A DNA stretch of 64,000 nt from Alviniconcha marisindica (taxonomy: Eukaryota > Mollusca > Gastropoda > Provannidae): assembly GCA_018857735.1 (NCBI GenBank), contig JABMCL010002254.1, positions 310,001 to 374,000 of the forward strand. The letters run 5' to 3'. Positions 56,387 through 64,000 of this stretch are shown piece by piece. The translations under genes were made by a program, and so were the position numbers. Each line of letters opens with the position of its first letter. Position 1 is the first letter of the stretch. The notes under the pieces were generated by a model. The model saw only the letters and a program-made list of their open reading frames with translations. It had not been told where the DNA came from and ran no database searches.

Positions 56387-58560
56387 GTTCAGGAGCTGTG
56401 TGAGAGTCGAGGTGGCCGTCCTGGGCTGTCCGTCCTAACGAGCCTTCTGGTTTCCGTGGACGTAAAGAATTATTGAACCGTGCTTCGGCATTGGTCACAA
56501 CTTGTCCCTAATATGTCAATTGACATCTGAGGACATTAAGCAACACTTCACCATCACCACCGATGCTCAACACATAGTTCTCATGGTTCAGGAGCTGTGT
56601 GAGAGTCGAGGTGGATGTCCTGGACTGTCCGTCCTAACGAACCTTCTGGTTTCCGTGGACATAAAGGTTTATTGCACCGTGCTTCGGCATTGGTCACAAC
56701 TTGTCCCTAATATGTCAACTGACATCTGAGGACATAAAGCATTACTTATCATCATCAACATAGTTCTCCGTGAGCCGGTTTGACCTAGTGGTAAGGCGTT
56801 AGGCGGGTAAGCGGAAGGACCTCGGTTCGATACCGCCACTTCGGCTCTCCATTCTCTTCAAAAAGGTTGTGGTTTGTGGACACTGTCCTGTGACTTTGTC
56901 CATCACTTCCTACTAAAACATTAAAATGGCTCTCATCGCTGCCCATCTTAATGCAGAAGTCATTCTGGTGGTGACAGTGTAGCGATAGATATATAATTTC
57001 CCTCTCCCCCCACCTCTGTAACCCCTTCCCCCCCTTCTCCCCGTCCCTAATAAGCCGTACGGTTTCTGTGGACGTTAAGCACCATGTTTACTTACTTACA
57101 TAGTTCTCATAGTTCAGGAGCTGTGTGAGAGTCGAGGTGGCCATCCTGAGCTATCCCCGCTCCCTGATTGCAGCTCAGTACATGCAAATCTGTGCCGGCA
57201 GATGCACTGTACACGCACGTATGCAACGATGACAAAGCTTTCTGTTCTTCTCGTGATAATGTAATTATTATTATAGTTTTGATACCCCACCCCGACCATC
57301 CAGTAACTGACTCTAAATTTTGCAGGCGCAACTCTCCAATTGTGGCAGGAACCGACAGTAGTGTTACTCGTGAACAAGGTTAGGGGTTTCATTGTTGTGT
57401 TTTACACATCACTGTATTTCATGCCACTGTACTTTAAACAATCATGCTACCAGCTCCAGAACAGCACCCACCTGCGAAATGAGAGAGAGAGAGAACTCAA
57501 ACACTTTAGTTTACAAGGATTGGAGGGGGGGGGGGGGGGGGGGGAGAGCGAGAGAACTTGAAAACTTTTATTTTACAAGGATTGGAGAGAGAAAGAGAGA
57601 GAGAGAGAGAGACACACACACACACACACACAGAAGAGAGAGAGCGAGAGAGCACTTTAACACTTTATTTTACAAGGATTGGAGGGGGGGGGGGGAGACG
57701 TAACTGTCCACTTGACTGCTACCTGGCTAGGTGACTGGGGCATGAAGTTGATGACAATACAACGCTGTCAAGTAGGCTCCACACACTCGTCACTGACACC
57801 AGATTCTTCACATGACAAAGTCGTAAACTCTCTCTGCTCCCTGAGAACTCTTATGCACACAGTATGTCTCGCACAATCTTTTTTATTCTCTCCACAGTCT
57901 ACTGTGGTGGGATACCCCGGACGCAGAAATAGTACCCCCCCCCCCGGTTCTCCCTATAAAGTTTGGGGTCACAATTTTGCTGTACACCATAGTTCAGGAG
58001 CTGTGTGGGAGTCGAGGTGGCCGTCCTGGGCTGTCCGTCCTAACGAGCCTTCTGGTTTCCGTGGACGTAAAGCTATATTGAACCATGCTTTGGCATTGGT
58101 CACAGCTTGTCCCTAATATGTCAACTGACATCTGAGGACATTAAGCAACACTACCTACCTACCACATAGTTCATGAAGCCCCACATCATCATCATCAACA
58201 TAGTTCAGGAGCTGTGTGAGAGTCGATGTGGCCGTCCTGGGCTGTCTGTCCTAACGAGCCTTCTGGTTTCCGTGGACATAAAGATTTATTGAACTGTGCT
58301 TCGGCATTGGTCACAACTTGTCCGTAATATGTCAACTGACATCTGAGGACATTAAGCATCACTTCACCAATGCTCAACACATAGTTCAGGAGCTGTGTGA
58401 GAGTTGAGGTGGCTGTCCTGAGCTGTCCATCTTAATGAGCCTTCTGGTTTCCGTGGACGTAAAGAATTATTGAACCATGCTTCGGCATTGGTCACAACTT
58501 GTCACTAATATGTCAGCTGACATCTGAGGGCATTAAGCATCACTTCATCATCATCAATGC
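56387..58560 (+). repeat. Cluster of about 170-190-bp dispersed repeat copies
   Basis: At least five near-full copies, at 56387-56560, 56582-56750, 57985-58160, 58199-58370 and 58380-58550, plus a fragment at 57108-57155. They begin GTTCAGGAGCTGTGTGAGAG and end near GACATTAAGCA. GGTTTCCGTGGACGTAAAG is shared with the adjacent SINE tail, suggesting a related element. Between copies lie AGAG/CACA tracts and G runs (57520-57700). Confidence 0.75.
56771..57100 (+). mobile_element. tRNA-derived SINE, second family
   Basis: The head has A box TGACCTAGTGGTAAGGCG and B box GGTTCGATACC. The tail is GGTTTCTGTGGACGTTAAGC followed by TTACTTACTTA. A reverse-oriented tail of the same family (complement of CTTCTGTGGACGTAAAGC) is near 54995-55040. 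Confidence 0.75.
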
Positions 58561-58729
58561 TCAACACCACAAGGCAATATGCAGTAGATATTACATTTGT
58601 TATAACACTGACATGTCTTCACAATCCCTGGCAAGGTTCCAGGTGAGATCAAAAGATCAAGAGATCTAGAGGAGGGAGGTGGAGCTGGACCTTCAAGTTA
58701 GCCCAGAAGAGATCATGAGTAGGGAGGTG

Positions 58730-60172
58730 GAGCTGGGCTGCAAAAATTGGACTTCTTTTGCTTCAAGTTGTTCCTCAACAGCAGTGCAAGTATACCCAGT
58801 AGAAGAATCCTCTAAAACCCACAGTTTCATTCCCCATTTAGTTGGCTTCTCGTGAATATACTGTCTGAAACTGTACCAATCTTTGTTCCTAACCATACGC
58901 TCATCAATGCAGACATTTTGAAATGGTTGAAATAATTTTAGACATTTTCTTCTTATAAATTCCATAAGAAATCTTGCTTTGGAAAGTTTATCATCTGGAT
59001 CTTCAGTTAGTACATTGGAAATTTTCATAAATGACATCAGTTGTTTGAATCGTTTTTTTAACCATAAAGCTGCGTGCCCACAAACCATGGTAGAAGGATT
59101 TTTTGGACCAGTACTTCTCAATATTTGGAACTTGAACTATACTCATGTACATCAAAAGACCAATAAAATGATAAAACTCTTCAGGTAGGTGTTGCTCCAT
59201 GACTGGTAGAGGGGAGGTTTCTGGGGCCCAACAGTATTTGCATAATCATTTGTGTAAGTACACAACATGCCTGTCAGGCAAGGGGTTAAAAACAGTTAAA
59301 AAAAGTCCATGGGATGCAGAAACTTGCCGATGTCAGCACGGGTCTTGCATTCCTTGATGTAGACACCAGGTGGACGAGCAGGGCGGAAGGGGGGCAGGGG
59401 GTTCCTTGTCCCAGAGTCCTGCATGTTGTACTTGTAGCCTTGGTCTCTGTAAGTGTAACAAAGTAAAAACTGAAATGTAAAAACACTTGTGCAATGGCAT
59501 TCTTGTTTTATAAAAGAAGAAGGAAACTGAGAGTGTAAAATGGCAGATAAATCTGTTTCACTAACCTAACTCTCATGAGCACAAGCTATGTTTGACTGAT
59601 GGACTAGACCTGAAACACAGAACAAGGTTCAAAGGTCAGTCTTGCCTATCCAGTCGTTTCTGTAAATTTCACAGGTGAAATCTTTCAGATCATACTGTTC
59701 GGGCTTGAAAACCGAAGCAGCAAGCGTAAATATCAGTTCCAGTACTATAATGTTGTAGTTTTTTTATGAGAACACGAAGAAACGTCATGATTTCACTGAG
59801 AGACCAGTGTAAACAAAGTACTTACACCACGTGAAGGCCAGGTGCCCGTCCAGTTGGATCTAAAAATCCAGGTCCGCCGTCACTGTCATCATCTCCACTC
59901 ACCTCCTCTTCCTCCCAGACTTCCTCATCTGAACTATTGTATGGCATTTCACTGTCTGAAGACTTATCAGAACTATTGTATGGCATTTCACTGTCTGAAG
60001 ACTTATCAGGACTATCGTATGGCATTTCACTGTCTGAAGACTTATCAGAACTATCGTATGGCATTTTGCTGTCTGAAGACTCATCAGAACTATCGTATGG
60101 CATTTCACTGTCTGAAGACTCATCAGAACTATCGTATGGCATTTCACTGTCTGAAGACTCATCAGAACTCAT
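58730..60172 (-). pseudogene. Decayed piggyBac-type transposase (PGBD4-like)
   Basis: The intact 5' part starts at 60172-60170 with five to six acidic repeats of the SSDESSDSEMPYD type, then EEVWEEEEVSGDDDSDGGPG. A donor after 59826 and acceptor before 59446 join in frame to DQGYKYNMQDSGTRNPLPPF..., which stops at 59298-59296 after HPMDFF. Further 3', separate frames show TTP-less piggyBac core pieces: FYHFIGLLMYMSIVQVPNIE, then FQPFQNVCIDERMVRNKDWY and KPTKWGMKLWVLEDSSTGYT. Frame breaks between blocks and the missing catalytic C-terminus mark it as dead. Terminal inverted repeats and TTAA target sites were not located. Confidence 0.85.
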
Positions 60173-60994
60173 CTTTGCCAAATATATGCTCGCACTGTGT
60201 GTGCTAAACTCAAACAAAATCGAAAGTGGCGGCAAAAGGGAAAATGCTGCATGACGCATTTGCGTTGCGTAATTTTAATCTAAAAATGATCTAAATGATG
60301 TCATTTTGCACACAAACTGCCAAGACTGAGTTTCCTTGATGTATTTCTTGCAGAAAAATACTAGGTTTGGTGTTTTTTTAACTGCTAAAATGGCAAGTTT
60401 GTCCATCGATCACCGGTGATCAAAATTCAAGGAAAAGAACTGCAAGGAGTTAAAAACTCACTTCTACAAACAATAACACAAGTGATTTCAAATGCTGTCT
60501 TCTTATTTGCCTCCCCTATTTACCCTCCCTCACCCCTTGTTACATTCCTTCTGTGCGCCAGTGTGTGTGTGACTGTGAGTGTGTGTGTGGATGAGGAATA
60601 CAATATTATGACTATATAATTTTTAAGGTTTTAATGTGTACATTATTGTTCATCTTGTAAAACACAGTGTGCTCACCTTTGTTGGTGTGATACGGCATTA
60701 TACAAATGACAGCTATTATTATTATTAAGGACTGGACTCTGTCAGCAGTGATGTGTATTTAAAAGATGGTCACACTTGGGTGCTAGTAAAACAATGAAAC
60801 AACAGAATAAATAAGACAGCTGACCTAACATTAAAACTACATGATCTTGATGTTTATTGAGGGGTTGGGACTGGCTGCAGGTTGTGAAGACTGCAGCCTA
60901 GTTGACTCTGGAAAAACTTGAGTGATTGGGCTGAGAAAATAGCCATAGGGAGGAGGTTCCATTCAGAGACTGTACAGAGGAAGGAGGAGTGAAA

Positions 60995-61690
60995 GCAGGC
61001 GGAGTGTGGGTCTGTTGCAGGTGCTGTCTTTGTGCTCCTCTGGTCCTGTGTTGGGTCTGTTGCTGGTGCTGTCTTTGTGCTCCTCTGGTCCTGTGTTGGG
61101 TCTGTTGCTGGTGCTGTCTTTGTGCTCCTCTGGTCCTGTGTTGGGTCTGTTGCAGGTGCTGTCTTTGTGCTCCTCTGGTCCTGTGTTGGGTCTGTTGCTG
61201 GTGCTGTCTTTGTGCTCCTCTGGTCATGTGTTGGGTCTGTTGCAGGTGCTGTCTTTGTGCTCCTCTGGTCCTGTGTTGGGTCTGTTGCTGGTGGTGCTGT
61301 CTTTGTGCTCCTCTGGTCCTGTGTTGGGTCTGTTGCTGGTGCTGTCTTTGTGCTCCTCTGGTCCTGTGTTGGGTCTGTTGCAGGTGCTGTCTTTGTGCTC
61401 CTCTGGTCCTGTGTTGGGTCTGTTGCAGGTGCTGTCTTTGTGCTCCTCTGGTCCTGTGTTGGGTCTGTTGCAGGTGCTGTCTTTGTGCTCCTCTGGTCCT
61501 GTGTTGGGTCTGTTGCTGGTGGTGCTGTCTTTGTGCTCCTCTGGTCCTGTGTTGGGTCTGTTGCTGGTGCTGTCTTTGTGCTCCTCTGGTCCTGTGTTGG
61601 GTCTGTTGCAGGTGCTGTCTTTGTGCTCCTCTGGTCCTGTGTTGGGTCCGTTGCTGCTGGTGCTGTCTTTGTGCTCCTCTGGTCCTGTGG
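60995..61690. repeat. 45-nt minisatellite before the RNase T2 signal-peptide exon
   Basis: Fifteen copies with TCTGTTGCAGGTGCTGTCTT and TGTGCTCCTCTGGTCCTGTG. Some carry CTG for CAG or an extra GGT/GCT codon. The 45-nt period keeps three plus frames open for over 230 codons; these are repeat artefacts. Confidence 0.95.
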
Positions 61691-61768
61691 TCAGAGTGGT
61701 GGAATAAGCTTGTTGGGTTTATGTCTACAAGGCCATTGTTGATTTTGCACTGCTTGTTTTATTTTCAG

Positions 61769-62799
61769 ATGATTGCATTTGTCACCTTATCATTGGTTGC
61801 ACTTGGGTAAGTCTTAATATTACTTGTTACTTCTGGGTTATGTACTGCTTTATGCTTGTTATCAAGCAGCATGATTTGGGGGGGGGGGGGGGGGGGGGGG
61901 AGTATTGAAAGCCGTCATCCATTCTCTTTGAAGCAGGGTAAATTACTACTTATGAATCCAATGCAGTATGCGCTACTGTTTTACTGCATTAGTTAACATA
62001 CCTGTCAACCCATACAGTTTACTGGTATAAAATACAGTCATCCCCCCCCCCCCCCCCCCATTAATTTGGGAGGATATGGCCATATTGGAAAATGTATACA
62101 GGAAAACATAATTTTTATGAAATTTTGTTGTTGTTTTAAACTGAGCAAAAAGATTGACAAATTGTTGAATGACAAGCTGACACATGCCATCACCAAATGC
62201 ACACTGACTGGCCTAGTGCAATAGGCTAAGAAATCTTGAAGGAAGTGATATTTGAAGTTGCACATGGGTATTTCGCACAACATTGCTTCTTCCTTCCACT
62301 GCCACACATGCCAGTTGGAATTCAAAATGCCGCTGCCACCAGTGAAAAAACAAAAGACCCCAGCCTGCATAGCGGAAATACAGGTTCACAAACCCTGGAC
62401 TAAGGTTTACTCCCAAAAGGGGTTGACAGCTATGAGTATGAGTTAAACACACTGTCATATGATGATAATGATACTGATAGTGTCAAAACTGTTAATAATT
62501 ATAATGTTTACATTATTTATGTATGAAATATGGCACTAAAGAGCATTGACTGTATTTATGAAAAATAGTAGTATTTTAAAGATACTATTATTAAGGATAC
62601 ATGTTTTTATTCTTTTAATTTTATGTGTTATTAAAGTCAAATCAGTGTTATTTATGCATTTAGGGTTTAATGGGTCAAATTTGGCATGTACGCTTGGTTG
62701 CTGAAATCTCTAGAGGGTGACAGTGCTGCTTCAAAGGGTCCGATGCTACCAACCGCACCAGAAGCTTTCATTATGACTTACACACATGCACGCATGCGC

Positions 62800-62860
<61 letters not shown>

Positions 62861-63560
62861 CATGCAGTGCCCACCTCCCCCCAGCACCCTTCACCACAGA
62901 CACACACTGAAGACAAACAGTCAGTCAGTAAGGCTGACACAGCCCTGTGACTTGCATGCTGGTCAGTATCATAACACCCACAGCAACATTTCAGTGCACC
63001 TGGGTCAAATCAAATCTGTGTCTCCTGTTTCTTCCCCAAGAGCTGATAATAATAATAGTCAGTGCAGATCTCTACAGTATCCTGTCACTGATTAACAGCC
63101 TAACTGTGCTTTACGATAAAATAGCCTACAAACTAAAATTATGTGATAGGTATGCAAAGAATGTCATGAGAATGTTGCTAAATGTAAGGTCAAATTGGTA
63201 ATGATCAAATTCAGGGCATTAAATGTAAATTAAGGTATTAATTACAACATATCAGTCCACATGCAACTGGAGTATACTTACAACAAAATAAAACAAAGGT
63301 GAAGCATTTAAAATTACAAATTATGTCAGAAGTATGAGAATAAAAGTACTATCTTCAGTTTGGGTTGTGCAGCAACAGTGGTGGTTTTTGCCTGACATGC
63401 AAGGATTAGGCAGTACCTAACAGCAGAATATATAGAGACACAAAAGACACGCTTCAGTTACTCAGCAACTTAAGACTTTATTTTCTCCTATTCATTTGTT
63501 TTGTCTTTAAGTTTGAAGTCATCATATCAACCAGTTAATCAGCAGTTTTCACACACGCAT

Positions 63561-63594
<34 letters not shown>

Positions 63595-63986
63595 ACTAAC
63601 TGACTGACCTGACCTGACTGAGTGGTTGGGTGCTAGGTTACAGCATATAGCCAAGAAGGAGCACAAGTCAAGAGTTGTGTTTAGAGCCTGGATTTAAATG
63701 AACTTATGGTTTTGAATTCTCTGAGTGTAGGTGGAACTGGAAGGGTGTTCCAGTGATGTTGCAGATCTCGAGAAAGCTTGTTCATCATCGTGTTTGAGTT
63801 AGAACTTGTTTGAGTGAGTGGTGTGCCTCTAGATGAGTGTTCTACTGCACTGTGTCAGCTGCTTCTTTGTCCAGAGCTGGTGGTGTGCCTCTAGATGGGA
63901 GACCCAGCTCTCAGTCCGAGGAGTGGAACATCATGAAGCTGACTCAGTCCTGGCCACCGGCTGCCTGTATTTTTGTGGAGAATGAG
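61769..63986 (+). CDS. RNASET2: Ribonuclease T2 family, 5' exons (gene continues beyond the window)
   Basis: RNase T2 enzymes are secreted or lysosomal endoribonucleases. Two exons are visible: 61769-61806 and 63908-63986. The first (acceptor TTATTTTCAG directly before ATG, donor GTAAGT) encodes the hydrophobic MIAFVTLSLVAL, fitting a signal peptide. The second (acceptor GACCCAG, donor GTAGGG) joins in phase and encodes SQSEEWNIMKLTQSWPPAAC and then IFVENE. The W..L.L.QSWP..C pattern matches the conserved first strand of RNase T2 before the catalytic CAS I region, which would lie past the right edge. The motif is short, so the family call rests on these roughly 25 residues plus the signal peptide. 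Confidence 0.72.
61877..62059. repeat. Poly-G and poly-C runs in RNase T2 intron
   Basis: A G run of over 20 at about 61877-61899 and a C run at 62042-62058. They face each other and could form a hairpin. Confidence 0.85.
62808..62858. repeat. (CA)n microsatellite
   Basis: Pure CA for about 50 bp; another (CA)n lies at 63563-63592. 62060-63550 has no recognised gene or element. Confidence 0.95.
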
Positions 63987-64000
63987 GTAGGGATTGACAC

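Noticed and set aside
60989..61810. Plus-strand frames of 233-273 codons (SCVGSVAGAVF repeats)
   Set aside because: 45-nt array; only the last 38 nt (MIAFVTLSLVAL) look like a true exon, after a clear acceptor.

Overview
The window is nuclear DNA from an animal. It holds four genes with GT-AG introns, embedded in very repeat-dense non-coding sequence. Short tRNA-derived SINEs, non-LTR retrotransposon pieces, a piggyBac relic and many minisatellites suggest an invertebrate, most plausibly a mollusc (gastropod). The lineage is inferred from repeat style and not proved by the sequence. I rebuilt the exons by hand from splice signals, reading phase and protein-family similarity. Nearly all long open frames in the window are artefacts of tandem repeats.

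Layout: LYPLAL1-like serine hydrolase (minus strand, exons 1-4 at 9727-3199, 3' end not found) <- shared 251-bp divergent promoter -> MRPL4, mitochondrial ribosomal protein uL4m (plus strand, complete, 10 exons, 9979-32244, 348 aa). A roughly 7-kb tail-to-tail intergenic region of repeats follows. Then comes HYLS1, a centriole/ciliogenesis protein (minus strand, complete coding set of 8 exons, 51356-39278, 325 aa). A second probable divergent promoter lies near 54.6-54.83 kb. At the right edge is the 5' end of a ribonuclease T2 gene (plus strand, exons at 61769-61806 and 63908-63986, continuing out of the window). A decayed piggyBac-type transposase (minus, 58.7-60.2 kb) and several SINE/LINE copies lie between HYLS1 and the RNase T2 exons. 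The genes are housekeeping in type and do not form a pathway. What links them is the pair of divergent promoters.

The most unusual feature is that many introns hold minisatellites whose repeat unit is a copy of a splice junction of the adjacent real exon. Copies of the 3' splice site plus the first bases of the exon precede MRPL4 exons 4, 5, 8 and 10. Copies of the exon end plus 5' splice site follow MRPL4 exon 5 and LYPLAL1 exon 3. A further array just after the MRPL4 stop codon resembles its last codons. In each case the true exon stands at the end of the array, so the arrays extend into the intron (or 3' UTR) and present from 3 to nearly 40 decoy splice sites. MRPL4 exon 6 has a different oddity: its acceptor directly abuts about 275 bp of (TG)n with no normal pyrimidine tract.

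The remaining sequence is tandem arrays, microsatellites, homopolymer G/C runs and dispersed repeats, listed below. I see no true tRNA, rRNA or CRISPR features.
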